A stretch of 64,000 bases of DNA. It comes from Pseudogemmobacter sp044142105 (GTDB taxonomy: Bacteria; Pseudomonadota; Alphaproteobacteria; Rhodobacterales; Rhodobacteraceae). The position numbers and the translations under genes are program-made. The notes beneath the pieces are model-generated. The model searched no databases. It was not told where the DNA came from and was given only the letters and a program-made list of their open reading frames with translations. The DNA is taken from assembly GCF_044142105.1 (NCBI RefSeq), contig NZ_JBGTYM010000001.1, positions 62,001-126,000 on the forward strand. Direction: 5' to 3'. Positions 17,500-26,450 of this stretch are shown here, one piece after another. Each line of letters begins with the position of its first letter. Position 1 is the first letter of the stretch.

Positions 17500-18719
17500 G
17501 GTTTCCAGATCCGTTCCACCCGGCGCAATTTGCGCGTGGTGTCGAGCGGCAGAGGCCGGCTGTCCAGCGTGACATCGACCTCGGGGTCGAAGCGATAAAG
17601 CAGCGCGGCGACGGCGGCCAGCGCCTGTGCCGCTCCGGGCACGTTCGGGGGCAGGGTGAGGGTGACTTTCCGGGGGCCGCTCTGGACCAGGCGGAAATCG
17701 GTGATGCCGGGATGGGCGGTCAGCACGGCATTGCGCAGGATATCCGGCGTGACGGGCTGGCCGCGCAGCTGGAAGATGTCATCGGTGCGCCCCGCCACTT
17801 CCGTGATGGCTTGAAAGGGCAGGCCACAGGAACAGGTGCCAAGGCGCAGCAGATCATTCATCGCATAGCGCGCCATGATCTGGGTCTGGCGGCGAAAAGC
17901 GGTGATGCGGGGGGTGACGAGATCGTCCACCGGCTCGAATTCGAAATGCAGCGAATCCTCGCAAAGATGCAGGGTGCCCTGGGCGCAGGAGACGGCGAGA
18001 AGCCCCTCGGTCGCCATGTAGATCTGGCGCAGGGGCGCGCCGAAGCGGGCTTCGATCGGGGCGCGATCATTGGGGTCGAGCGTCTCGGCTGCGGAAAAGA
18101 CCCGGTTGGGGGAAAGGCGAAAGCCCTCTTCTGCCAGATGGCGCAGGATCTTGGGCGTGGCAACGAGGACAGTGGGGGCGAAGCCCCCAAGCCGGGCGCG
18201 CCAGGCGGCGGGGCCTTCGGTCAGGTCGAAATGCTGAAGCTGCAGCCAACGCCCCTGTGCTGCGCCATAGATGCCCGCCGATCGGGGCAGGATCAGCGCG
18301 ACGCGTTGCGGGCGGACGATCATGTCGGGCAGGGCATGCGCCAGGATCGCCCCCAGCCAGCGGTGACTTTCAGCCCGTGTCGCAAGGTAGAGGCCGCGAT
18401 TGCCGGATGTTCCGGTCGAGGCCCCGGCGATCAGATCGCCCTGCACCATGCCCGCCTCGATGATGGCGCGGGCGCGTCCGGCGCTGATGCCGCGCGTGTT
18501 GAAGGCGGAGAAATCGGCCATCAGCGTGGCCTTGTCGGTCAGGGGCAAGGCGGAAAGCGGCTGGCCCGCAAGTCGCTGGTAGAAGGGCGCGCGCGGAAGA
18601 TCGCGGGCAAGCCAGCGATCCAGCGCGCGGACCTGCCAGTGCAGAAGCTGCGCCCGAGACAGGCGCGACAGGCGGCGGACCAGAAGGAAACTTGGCAGCG
18701 CTTCGGTCAGGATCAGCAT
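17496..18719 (-). CDS. F390-synthetase-like adenylate-forming enzyme
   Basis: A 407-residue relative of phenylacetate-CoA ligase, in the clade annotated as F390 synthetase-related. The ATG at 18719 gives the family start; a longer frame to 18890 adds Arg/Pro-rich junk. Visible ANL motifs: phosphate loop GASTGTSGNRGLYL, YMATEG (A5), RTDDIFQLRG (hinge) and a C-terminal RKLRRVERIWKP with the candidate catalytic lysine. It should activate a carboxylic acid as acyl-AMP and pass it to a thiol, amine or its own beta-hydroxyl (as OleC does). Four cysteine-bearing turns (GTCSCGLPF) may bind metal, as in PaaK-like enzymes. It overlaps the MBL gene by 7 bases. Confidence 0.85.
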   Translation of the reverse strand: MLILTEALPSFLLVRRLSRLSRAQLLHWQVRALDRWLARDLPRAPFYQRLAGQPLSALPLTDKATLMADFSAFNTRGISAGRARAIIEAGMVQGDLIAGASTGTSGNRGLYLATRAESHRWLGAILAHALPDMIVRPQRVALILPRSAGIYGAAQGRWLQLQHFDLTEGPAAWRARLGGFAPTVLVATPKILRHLAEEGFRLSPNRVFSAAETLDPNDRAPIEARFGAPLRQIYMATEGLLAVSCAQGTLHLCEDSLHFEFEPVDDLVTPRITAFRRQTQIMARYAMNDLLRLGTCSCGLPFQAITEVAGRTDDIFQLRGQPVTPDILRNAVLTAHPGITDFRLVQSGPRKVTLTLPPNVPGAAQALAAVAALLYRFDPEVDVTLDSRPLPLDTTRKLRRVERIWKP

Positions 18720-19528
18720 GGCGCCTTCCAGGGCTCGTCCCAAGGCGTGGGCGCGGGCGCGTGGCAGTAGATGACGGGCGCGCCGCTTGCGGCGTGGCTT
18801 TGGACGGCGGCGAGGCTGGCGGCGAAGCCCCGAGGGTCGGGTGCCACGAGGCGGCCGGGAAAGGGCGGCGGCGGTGCATCGTGCAGCCAATGCGTGTCGG
18901 CGGCGTAGAGAAGGCCGGTCGCGGGCCAGAAGATTCCGTGATGGCCAAGGGCATGGCCCGGCAGCGGGATCGCGAGCACACGGCCATCGCCGAAGAGATC
19001 ATGGCCCTTCGGCAGGGCGGGGGCCGACGCGCGCAGGGGCCGCGTCTCGAACCCGGTCAGGCGCTGCGGGAGATCGGGCGGCAGGAATTCGGTGAAGGCG
19101 GCATGGCGCAGGCGGCGCAGCGGCGACAGGGCCAGCAGCGCGGCGAGGCCGCTGCCGGAAGCCATGATCCTTGCTTTGGGAAAGCGATGCAGGGCGCCGA
19201 TATGGTCGGCGTGGAAATGGGTCAGGATGATCAGGCCGATATCGTCCGGGCGCAGGCCTTGGCGGGAAAGGAAGGCGCCGGTCTGGCCCGCAGCCAGGAT
19301 TTCGGGCGCGAAGACGCCAGCATAGGCGCGCAAGGGCAGGCTGCGGCGACGTCCAAGCTCGGAATCCGAAAATAGGGCATGGTCATAGCCGGTGTCGATC
19401 AGGGCGGGGCCAAGCGGGCTGTCGATCAGACCATAGCGCACCGGCAGGGCCAGACGGCCCTGCGCGCCGCGCCGCAGATAGGCCGCGTTGACATGCACAA
19501 GCGCGGAATTGGCGAAACATGGGTTCAC
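18713..19528 (-). CDS. MBL-fold metallo-hydrolase
   Basis: A 271-residue metallo-beta-lactamase-fold hydrolase with the di-metal motif HFHADHIG, upstream ALIDTGYDHALF, then PLPGHALGHHG, AADTHW and a C-terminal VIYCHAPAP. The layout resembles quorum-quenching lactonases and other small-molecule hydrolases rather than RNases. In its operon it may open a lactone or hydrolyse a thioester made by the KAS III-like and adenylating enzymes. It overlaps its neighbours by 4 and 7 bases. Confidence 0.85.
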   Translation of the reverse strand: MNPCFANSALVHVNAAYLRRGAQGRLALPVRYGLIDSPLGPALIDTGYDHALFSDSELGRRRSLPLRAYAGVFAPEILAAGQTGAFLSRQGLRPDDIGLIILTHFHADHIGALHRFPKARIMASGSGLAALLALSPLRRLRHAAFTEFLPPDLPQRLTGFETRPLRASAPALPKGHDLFGDGRVLAIPLPGHALGHHGIFWPATGLLYAADTHWLHDAPPPPFPGRLVAPDPRGFAASLAAVQSHAASGAPVIYCHAPAPTPWDEPWKAPC

Positions 19529-20499
19529 GGCGCGTCGCCCGGTGGTGGCAGCGCGGTCAGAAGGCCGCGGCTGAAGGGAATCTCGGGCCGCCAGTCGAGG
19601 CGGGCGGCCGCCGCGGAGAGATCGAGGCTCTGGCGATAGGCGAAAAGGCCCAAGCCGTAGCGGGTGACCGGTGGTTCCGCCCCGCCGCCAAGCCGGGCCA
19701 GGAACTCGGCCGCCCCGGCCAGCGCAAGCGCAGGTCGCAGGGGCAGGGGCCGCCAGGACAGCGGCACAGCCGCACGCGCGCAGGCCTGCGCGACAATCTC
19801 GGTGACGGGCAGAACCTCGCCGCCGGAAATGTTGTAGATCCCGCCCACAGCGCTGGCCGGTGCGACAAGGGCAGCCAGACAGGCCCGAGCCGCATCGGCG
19901 ACATGGGTCAGGTCGATCTCTGCCACCCCCTTGCGCAGGAGCGGCAGCGGGCCGCGCCGCGCCGCGCGCAACAGGCGTGGCAGGAGGGCGCTGTCGCCCG
20001 CGCCATAGATGCCGCGCGGACGCAGGATAATGGGGCGCAGCTCGGGCCGGGACAGGACAAGACGCTCGGCCTGACGTTTGGTCGCGGCATAGGCATTGAC
20101 GGGCGGCGGCAGCGGGCCGTCCTCGCGTCGCATCACATCATCGGCGAAAGCGAAATAGACCGTGGGCGAGGAGACCAGGACGAAACGGTCTAGCCGTGGA
20201 AAAGCGTCGAGCAGGCTTTGCGTGGCGGTCACATTGGCGGCCAGGAAGGCGCGCGCCGGGCCGAAGGGGGCCGAAAGGGCGGCGCAGTGGATGACGGCGT
20301 CGACATCTCGCGCCGCGCCGGGCAGGGGATCGGTCAGGTCATGGCCCATGACGGCAAAGCCGCGCCGCTGCAGCTGGTCGATGCGGGCGGCATTGCGGCC
20401 AAGGCCGAGGGCGGAAATGCCCGCCTCGCGCGCCTGGGCCAGCACTTCGCCGCCCAGATGGCCGGTCGCGCCGGTGACGAGAAGGCGCTCAGGTCTCAA
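19525..20499 (-). CDS. NAD(P)-dependent epimerase/dehydratase (extended SDR)
   Basis: A 324-residue extended short-chain dehydrogenase. The start is a TTG at 20499: GGAGGG lies 7 bases upstream and the product then opens LRPERLLVTGATGHLGG, placing the nucleotide loop GATGHLG at residues 10-16. No ATG fits. The catalytic pair Tyr137/Lys141 (YAATK) is present, with GIYGAGD and the family IYNISGG motif. OleD-type beta-keto acid reductases and 3-beta-HSD-like enzymes share this plan. Its first 11 bases lie within the end of the KAS III-like gene, so translation is coupled. Confidence 0.85.
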   Translation of the reverse strand: MRPERLLVTGATGHLGGEVLAQAREAGISALGLGRNAARIDQLQRRGFAVMGHDLTDPLPGAARDVDAVIHCAALSAPFGPARAFLAANVTATQSLLDAFPRLDRFVLVSSPTVYFAFADDVMRREDGPLPPPVNAYAATKRQAERLVLSRPELRPIILRPRGIYGAGDSALLPRLLRAARRGPLPLLRKGVAEIDLTHVADAARACLAALVAPASAVGGIYNISGGEVLPVTEIVAQACARAAVPLSWRPLPLRPALALAGAAEFLARLGGGAEPPVTRYGLGLFAYRQSLDLSAAAARLDWRPEIPFSRGLLTALPPPGDAP

Positions 20500-21460
20500 G
20501 CGCCAGCCCTCCGAAGGTGACGCCCGCCGCCGTGCCCAGCAAAAGAACACGGCGTCCCGGGCCAAGCAGGCCGCGGTCATGGGCGACGGCAAGCGCGGTC
20601 GGGATCGAGGCGGCAACCTGATTGCCGAAATCGAGAGATATGTCGATCATGCGCCCGATCGGAACGTCCAGCGCGCGTGCCATGCGCGACAGGGCGCGGG
20701 GGCTTGCCTGATGGGGGATGATCAGGTCGATCCCGGCCAATGTCCAGCCAGCCTCCTCCAGAAGATCTTGCAGGAAGGCGCGGAAATGGCGGGCGGTCAG
20801 GCGGAACAGGGCCTCGCCCTCCATATGAAACCACGCCCCGGCGGCGAAGCCCTCGGGGTCGGCGCGCAGATCGATCGCCGTGCCACCCGACCGCAGACCG
20901 CAGGCCTCATAGCCCGACGGATAGCTGCGCATCCGGCAGGCGGCGATGCGGCCCGTGCCGGGACCAAGGACCACTGCCGCTGCACCATCGCCGAAATGGG
21001 CGGCGACGAAGGGATCGCCCGCGAAATTCAGCGCGCGCGAGGCGATTTCGGACGAGAAGACAAGGGCATGGCGGGCGCGGCCCAGAGCGATCTGGGTTGC
21101 GGCATGGTCGAAGGCGGGAAGGAAGGACAGGCAGGTGGCGTTCAGGTCATAGGCCGCGGCCTGCCCGTCGGCGATGCCCAGACCGCGCATCACAAGCGGG
21201 GCCGTGGCGGGCAGTGGCTGATAGGGCACGGCATTGGCGCCAAGCACAAGGTCGATCTCGGCTGGCGCGATCCCGGCGCGATCCAATGCCGCGCGGGCGG
21301 CGGCAACCGCAAGGTCGATCTGGCTTTCGCCTTCCACATGGAATCGGGCGGCGATGCCGGTGGCAGCCTCGGTCCGGCCCTCGGGCAGGCCGCAGCGCCG
21401 GTCGATCTCGGTCGAGGGCACGCGGCGCGCGGGCAGAGCATGGGCCGCTGCAAGGATCAT
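20489..21460 (-). CDS. 3-oxoacyl-ACP synthase III (FabH/KAS III)-like condensing enzyme
   Basis: A 323-residue thiolase-fold enzyme. The ATG at 21460 follows GGAGGGG by 5 bases; the open frame runs further upstream but lacks family character there. The KAS III triad is intact: Cys110 (NATCLSF), His250 (IIPHQAS) and Asn280 (DFGNQVAAS), with the C-terminal GTAAGVTFGGLAL loop. Housekeeping FabH usually sits with plsX or the fatty-acid genes. This copy heads a five-gene operon with SDR, MBL, adenylating and GNAT-like enzymes, which points to a dedicated acyl condensation or Claisen step as in OleA or CerJ-like enzymes. No acyl-carrier protein gene is nearby. Confidence 0.87.
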   Translation of the reverse strand: MILAAAHALPARRVPSTEIDRRCGLPEGRTEAATGIAARFHVEGESQIDLAVAAARAALDRAGIAPAEIDLVLGANAVPYQPLPATAPLVMRGLGIADGQAAAYDLNATCLSFLPAFDHAATQIALGRARHALVFSSEIASRALNFAGDPFVAAHFGDGAAAVVLGPGTGRIAACRMRSYPSGYEACGLRSGGTAIDLRADPEGFAAGAWFHMEGEALFRLTARHFRAFLQDLLEEAGWTLAGIDLIIPHQASPRALSRMARALDVPIGRMIDISLDFGNQVAASIPTALAVAHDRGLLGPGRRVLLLGTAAGVTFGGLALET

Positions 21461-21811
21461 CTTTTCCCCTCCACCGGGCCCGCAAAGGCTAGCCTTCTGC
21501 GAAAATGCTCGCAAGGCGGCAGGGGCGGAAGGTCTGGTTCTGCCCACCCTGTGCGAAGAACGGGTCCGGCCCCAGTCACGACGATGCGAGCGGCACTGGC
21601 GGCGGCTTCCGCGCCCCGGCCGCTTTGGCCTATCATGCCCGGGGCGCCGCGCGCGCCTCGGAGCAGAACCGCCTGATCCGGGCGCGATTTTCCGCGACGG
21701 AGTTTCACGGATGCGGCGTATCATGGCGGCGGGGCCTGTGCGGGCCCGCCCAGAACATGTGAGGACCGGCCTTGCCCGGAGCCCTCTTCGACAGGAAGGA
21801 CCGACCGCCGC
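21461..21811. other. Divergent intergenic region, 351 bases
   Basis: Separates the KAS III-like operon (minus) from the RND efflux pair (plus) and must carry promoters for both. Apart from the two ribosome sites (GGAGGGG before 21460 and CAGGAAGG before 21812) I see no clear promoter hexamers, operator palindrome or small gene. Frames through it are not coding-like. Confidence 0.4.
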
Positions 21812-22963
21812 ATGAGGCCTCTTTCGCAAATCGCCCTTGTCCTTCTGTTGGGGGCCGTGGCGGTGCCCCTGGCGGCCCGTTTCGTGCCGGGCACCCATCC
21901 CTGGCTGGCCAGGGCCGGGCTGCTGACACCCTTGCAGGATGCGGGCATCGTCGTTCCTCCGGCCGAAGCGGCGGCTGGCGGCCCTGGCGGGGGGCAGGGT
22001 GGTGGTCAGGGCGGCGCATTGGTCGTGGCGGCCCCGGCCGCGCATGAGATTCTGCGGGATGTCGTCACCGCCATCGGCTCGGCGCGGGGCGTGCAGGCGG
22101 TGGTGGTCTCGCCCGAGGTCGCGGGCAGGGTCATGGTGCTGCGCGCGGTGCCGGGGCAGGCGGTCAAGTCGGGTGAGGTGATCGCCGAGTTGGATGCCGA
22201 GCAGGCCGAGCTGGCGGTGGAGCGGGCGAAGCTGGTCTATGAGGATGCGCAGGCCACCTTGACGCGGCTGGAACGGCTGGCGGGGTCTGGCGCGACGACG
22301 GACCTGCAACGGCAGGAAGCGGAACTGGCACGGCGCACGGCGGAACTGGCGCTGGCGACGGCGGAACGCGATCTGGCCGATCATCGTCTGGTCGCGCCCA
22401 TCGCGGGTTTCGTCGGGCTGATCGATATTCAGGACGGCGATCTGGTCACCTCTTCCACTGTCGTCACGCGGATCGAGGATCGCTCGAGCCTGATCGTCGA
22501 TTTCCGGGTGCCGGAACGGGTGGCGACGCTGGTGAAGCCGGGCGATCCCCTGACCGCCGCGCCGGTCTCGACCCCCGGGAGGGTGCTGGATGGCAAGATC
22601 ACCGCGGTCGACAACCGGGTCGACGAGACTAGCCGCACCCTGCGCGTGCAGGCTCAGATCGGCAATGACGGCGACGCCCTGCGCGCGGGGATGGCCTTCC
22701 GCATCGCGCTGGAATTCACCGGGGCGGAGTATCCGGCGGTCGACCCTCTGGCGATCCAATGGGGGGCCGAGGGCGCCTATGTCTGGATCGTGCGCGAGGG
22801 CAAGGCGGCGCGTCTGCCGATCCGCATCCTGCAACGGAATGAGAAGGCGGTGCTTGTCGAGGCCGCGCTGGAGCCGGGCGATCTGGTGGTGACCGAAGGG
22901 GTCCAGACGCTGCGGCCCGGTGCCGCGGTGACGCTGGCCGAGGCCGAGAGGGCAGCGGGATGA
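21812..22963 (+). CDS. RND efflux periplasmic adaptor (membrane fusion protein)
   Basis: A 383-residue adaptor linking an inner-membrane RND pump to an outer-membrane channel. It has an N-terminal membrane anchor (QIALVLLLGAVAVPLAA), a glycine/glutamine-rich linker (residues about 55-70), a lipoyl half AVVVSPEVAGRVMVLRAVPGQAV, a coiled-coil hairpin (ELAVERAKLVYEDAQATLTR ... ATAERDLADHRLVAPIAGFV) and beta-barrel domains. CAGGAAGG precedes the ATG. It overlaps the pump gene by 4 bases. No TolC-like gene is adjacent. The substrate is unknown. Confidence 0.92.
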   Translation: MRPLSQIALVLLLGAVAVPLAARFVPGTHPWLARAGLLTPLQDAGIVVPPAEAAAGGPGGGQGGGQGGALVVAAPAAHEILRDVVTAIGSARGVQAVVVSPEVAGRVMVLRAVPGQAVKSGEVIAELDAEQAELAVERAKLVYEDAQATLTRLERLAGSGATTDLQRQEAELARRTAELALATAERDLADHRLVAPIAGFVGLIDIQDGDLVTSSTVVTRIEDRSSLIVDFRVPERVATLVKPGDPLTAAPVSTPGRVLDGKITAVDNRVDETSRTLRVQAQIGNDGDALRAGMAFRIALEFTGAEYPAVDPLAIQWGAEGAYVWIVREGKAARLPIRILQRNEKAVLVEAALEPGDLVVTEGVQTLRPGAAVTLAEAERAAG

Positions 22964-25900
22964 GCGGGAAGGAAGACACGCCGCCGCAAGAGCCGAAGCC
23001 CGAGTTGCCGCAGGGTGTGCCGCCCGGCCCGTCTGAAGTGCCGCCCGCGCCGCCGGGCGAGGCGCCGTCCGCGCCGCCCGAGGCGCCCGGCCCCGCACCG
23101 GACGAAGTGCCGTCGCCGCCCGATGGGCCAGAAACGCCAGGTCCCGACCTGCCCCCCGCGCCGCCCGCAGAGACCCCGCCGACAGGGCCGCAGGAAATTC
23201 CGCCCGGCCCCACCGAGGCGCCGCCCGACCTGCCGCCCGAGCTTCCACCGGAAACCCTGGCCATGCCCGCCGGGCGCACCGCTCTGTTCATCCGCCGCCC
23301 CATCCTGGCCTTCGTGCTGAACGCCTTGATCGTCATTGCCGGGATCGGCGGCTTTCTGGGGGCCGATGTGCGCGAGCTGCCCGATGTGGACCGGCCCGTC
23401 GTCACCATCTCGACCGCCTATTCCGGCGCGGCGCCGGAAACCATCGACCGCGAAGTCACCTCGGTGATCGAGGGCGCGGCGGGGCGGGTGCCCGGGGTGA
23501 AGGGCATCTCCTCCTCATCGCGCTTCGGCACCAGCCGGGTGACGGTCGAGTTCCGCGACGGCGTCGATCTTGATGTTGCCGCGACCGATCTGCGCGAGGC
23601 CGTGAACCGGGTGCAGAACAGTCTGCCCGACGATGCCGAGGCCCCGCGTGTGGTCAAGGCCGATGCCGATAGCGACGCCATCCTGCGTATCGCGCTCACC
23701 TCGTCGCGCCGCAGCGCCGAGGAACTGACGCAGTTGGTCGAGGATCAGGTGGAAAGCCGCCTGCTGGGCGCGCCGGGCGTGGCCGATGTGCAGATCTTCG
23801 GCAATCGCGGGCTGGTTTTCCGGGTCGATGTCGACCTGATGCAGCTTGCCGCGCGCGGGCTGACACTGGCCGATCTGCGCACGGCGCTGCGCAATGCCAG
23901 TTTCGATGCGCCGGCAGGCGCGCTGTCTTCCGACCGGCAAAGCCTGATGGTGCGCACCACGGCCGCGATCAGCAGCGCGCCGCAGATCGAGGCGCTGACG
24001 GTCGCGGGCGATGTGAAACTGGGCGATGTGGCGCAGGTGACGCTGGGGCCGGAGCCGGGCGCCAGCATCCTGCGCGCGAATGGCGAGACCGGGATCGGGC
24101 TGGGCATTATCCGCCAAGCCAATGGCAACACCTTGCAGATATCGGCGGCGGTGCGTCAGGTGGTAGCGGATCTGCAGCCTATCTTGCCGCCCGATGTGCG
24201 GATGTTCATCACCTCGGACAGCGCCGATTTCATCAATGGCGCCATCCATGAGGTGGAAATCGCGCTGGTCCTTTCCGTGCTGATCGTGACGGCGGTGATC
24301 TATCTGTTCCTGCGCGATGCGCGGGCGACGCTGATCCCGGTGATCGCCATGCCCGTGGCGCTGGTCGGCACGTTGGCGGCGATCTGGCTGGTGGGATTTT
24401 CCATCAACATCCTGACGCTGCTGGCGCTGGTTCTGGCGACGGGCATCGTGGTGGATGATGCCATCGTGGTCTTGGAAAACATCGTGCGGCGGCGGTCCGA
24501 GGGGATGGGGGCGCGCGCGGCGGCGGTGATGGGAACCGAACAGGTGTTCTTCGCCGTCCTTGCCACCACCACCACCCTTGCGGCCGTCTTCATCCCGCTG
24601 TCCTTCCTGCCCGGCCAGACCGGTGGGCTGTTCCGGGAGTTCGGCTTCACGCTCGCCATTGCGGTCCTGCTGTCTTCTGTCACGGCGCTGACGCTGTGCC
24701 CCGTTCTGGCGGCACGGATGCTGCGGCCACATGTCGAGAAGCGCGGCCCGATGACCGTGCTGGGTGATATACTGGCCGGGGCCTATGCCTGGACGCTGCG
24801 CGCCTGCCTGAACGCACCCTTGGTCGCCGTGGCGGTGGCGGCCTTGTTCGCCGCGCTGGCGGTGGCAAGTTTCGGCACGCTGCGGCAAGAGGTGACGCCG
24901 GCCGAAGACCGCGCGCAGATCCTGTTGTCGGTGCAGGCGCCGCAGGGCGTGTCGCTGGATTTCACCGATGGCAAGATGCGCGAGGTCGAGGCCCTGGTCG
25001 AGCCCTTGCGCCGTTCGGGCGAGGTGGTCAGCATCTTCTCGATCACCGGGCAGGGCAGTTCCGACAATCGCGGCTTTCTGGTCGTGACTCTGGCCGACTG
25101 GGCCGACCGAACCCGCAGCCAGCAAGAGATCGTGGCCGAGCTGCAAAAGGGCCTGCGCGGCGTGATCGGCGTGCGCGCCTTTGCGATCCAGCCAAATTCG
25201 CTGGGCATCCGCGGCGCCGGGCAGGGCCTGTCCTTCGCGCTTTTGGGCGATGACTACGGCGCGCTGTCCCAGGCTGCACAGGCGCTGGTCGCGAAGATGG
25301 AGGAGGATCCGCGTCTGGGTCAGGTGCGGCTGGGCTATGACACGACGCAGCCGCAGCTTTTCATCGAGGTCGACCGGTCCAAGGCCGAAGATCTGGGAGT
25401 GGGGATCGACGGGCTGGCCGAGGCCTTGCAGGCGGTTCTGGATGGCCGCACGGTGGGCACGCTGTTTCTGGATGATGACAGTTTCGACATCCGCCTGATA
25501 TCGACCGCCGATCCGGTGAATGACCCCGGCGATCTGGAGCGCATCTTCATTCCCGGGCGTGACGGGCAGATGATCCCGATGTCGAGCTTCGTGACACTGA
25601 GCGAACGGGCCGTCGCGCCGGAATTGCAGCGCGAAAGCCAGATGCGGGCGGTGCCGATCACCGCCGGGCTGACGCCGGAGATCGCGCTGGGGGATGCCCT
25701 GACCGAAGTTCAGGCAATGGCGGCAGATGTGCTGGGCGAGGGGATGCGCATCGCGCCCCTGGCCGAGGCGGCGACATTGGGCGAAACCTCGTCGGGGCTG
25801 CTGGTCACCTTCGGCATCGCGCTGGCGGTGGTGTTCCTGGTCCTGTCGGCGCAGTTCGAAAGCTTCGTCTCGGCGGTGATCGTGATGGCGACCGTGCCTT

Positions 25901-26358
25901 TGGGCCTGGCCTGCGCGGTCTACGCGCTTCTGGCGACCGGGGGCAGCCTCAATGTCTATAGCCAGATCGGGCTGGTGCTGCTGGTTGGGATCATGGCGAA
26001 GAATGGCATCTTGATCGTGGAATTCGCCGATCAACTGCGCGAGCAGGGCGCGAGCGTGCGCCAGGCGATCGAGCGTGCCTCGATCCTGCGGCTGCGTCCG
26101 GTGATGATGACGATGATCGCGACCGTGCTGGGCGGGGTGCCGCTGGTTCTGGCGCAGGGCGCGGGGGCCGAGGCGCGGGGGGTGCTGGGCTGGATCATCG
26201 TTGGCGGTCTGGGCCTCGCGACCTTTGCCACGCTGTACATCACGCCGGTTGCCTATCTTCTGCTGGCGGGCCTGTCGCGCTCGCGGGCGCATGAGCAGGA
26301 CCTGCTGGCGGCCGAGATGCGGGCGGCGGCGAAGGTGCGGGCCGTACCGGCGGAATAG
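22960..26358 (+). CDS. RND efflux permease with proline-rich N-terminal extension
   Basis: A 1132-residue inner-membrane proton/drug antiporter of the HAE-1/AcrB type. The transmembrane proton-relay motif GIVVDDAIVVLEN and the second-half SQIGLVLLVGIMAKNGILIVEFA are intact, and about 12 membrane helices can be drawn. The first 101 residues before MPAGRTALFIRRP are almost entirely Pro, Glu, Ala and Gly in PPxxP-like repeats and would lie in the cytoplasm ahead of helix 1; homologues usually begin near FIRRPI. The ATG at 22960 overlaps the adaptor stop (ATGA), which supports the long form. An internal ATG at 23263 would give a normal-length pump. Confidence 0.92.
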   Translation: MSGKEDTPPQEPKPELPQGVPPGPSEVPPAPPGEAPSAPPEAPGPAPDEVPSPPDGPETPGPDLPPAPPAETPPTGPQEIPPGPTEAPPDLPPELPPETLAMPAGRTALFIRRPILAFVLNALIVIAGIGGFLGADVRELPDVDRPVVTISTAYSGAAPETIDREVTSVIEGAAGRVPGVKGISSSSRFGTSRVTVEFRDGVDLDVAATDLREAVNRVQNSLPDDAEAPRVVKADADSDAILRIALTSSRRSAEELTQLVEDQVESRLLGAPGVADVQIFGNRGLVFRVDVDLMQLAARGLTLADLRTALRNASFDAPAGALSSDRQSLMVRTTAAISSAPQIEALTVAGDVKLGDVAQVTLGPEPGASILRANGETGIGLGIIRQANGNTLQISAAVRQVVADLQPILPPDVRMFITSDSADFINGAIHEVEIALVLSVLIVTAVIYLFLRDARATLIPVIAMPVALVGTLAAIWLVGFSINILTLLALVLATGIVVDDAIVVLENIVRRRSEGMGARAAAVMGTEQVFFAVLATTTTLAAVFIPLSFLPGQTGGLFREFGFTLAIAVLLSSVTALTLCPVLAARMLRPHVEKRGPMTVLGDILAGAYAWTLRACLNAPLVAVAVAALFAALAVASFGTLRQEVTPAEDRAQILLSVQAPQGVSLDFTDGKMREVEALVEPLRRSGEVVSIFSITGQGSSDNRGFLVVTLADWADRTRSQQEIVAELQKGLRGVIGVRAFAIQPNSLGIRGAGQGLSFALLGDDYGALSQAAQALVAKMEEDPRLGQVRLGYDTTQPQLFIEVDRSKAEDLGVGIDGLAEALQAVLDGRTVGTLFLDDDSFDIRLISTADPVNDPGDLERIFIPGRDGQMIPMSSFVTLSERAVAPELQRESQMRAVPITAGLTPEIALGDALTEVQAMAADVLGEGMRIAPLAEAATLGETSSGLLVTFGIALAVVFLVLSAQFESFVSAVIVMATVPLGLACAVYALLATGGSLNVYSQIGLVLLVGIMAKNGILIVEFADQLREQGASVRQAIERASILRLRPVMMTMIATVLGGVPLVLAQGAGAEARGVLGWIIVGGLGLATFATLYITPVAYLLLAGLSRSRAHEQDLLAAEMRAAAKVRAVPAE

Positions 26359-26367
26359 CCTTTGACG

Positions 26368-26437
26368 GGCGGCCTTTGGGCAGGCCGCCGGGGGCGCTTC
26401 GCTTCCCGCCCCCGAGAGTATTTGTCCCTTGGTGAAG
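26368..26437 (+). terminator. Double hairpin plus GAGAGTATTTG tail, rhodobacterial intergenic element
   Basis: Two adjacent perfect stems follow the pump stop: 8 bp (26368-26375 with 26382-26389) and 7 bp (26390-26396 with 26407-26413), then GAGAGTATTTGTCCCTTGG and GTGAAG to 26437. From memory, a GC hairpin followed by a GAGxATTTxT-like tail is a common gene-end element in Rhodobacteraceae. It separates the convergent pump and hmuV genes and probably terminates transcription. Confidence 0.6.
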
Positions 26438-26450
26438 CCGAGGTGCGACG

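Noticed and set aside
21461..23248. Upstream extension of the KAS III-like reading frame to 919 codons
   Set aside because: The extra part is Arg/Pro-rich, runs antisense to the RND adaptor, and lies upstream of a strong ribosome site at the family start.
23515..26292. A 925-codon frame on the minus strand opposite the RND permease
   Set aside because: His/Arg/Gln-rich composition typical of antisense to a membrane protein, and no ribosome site. The permease on the other strand is certain.
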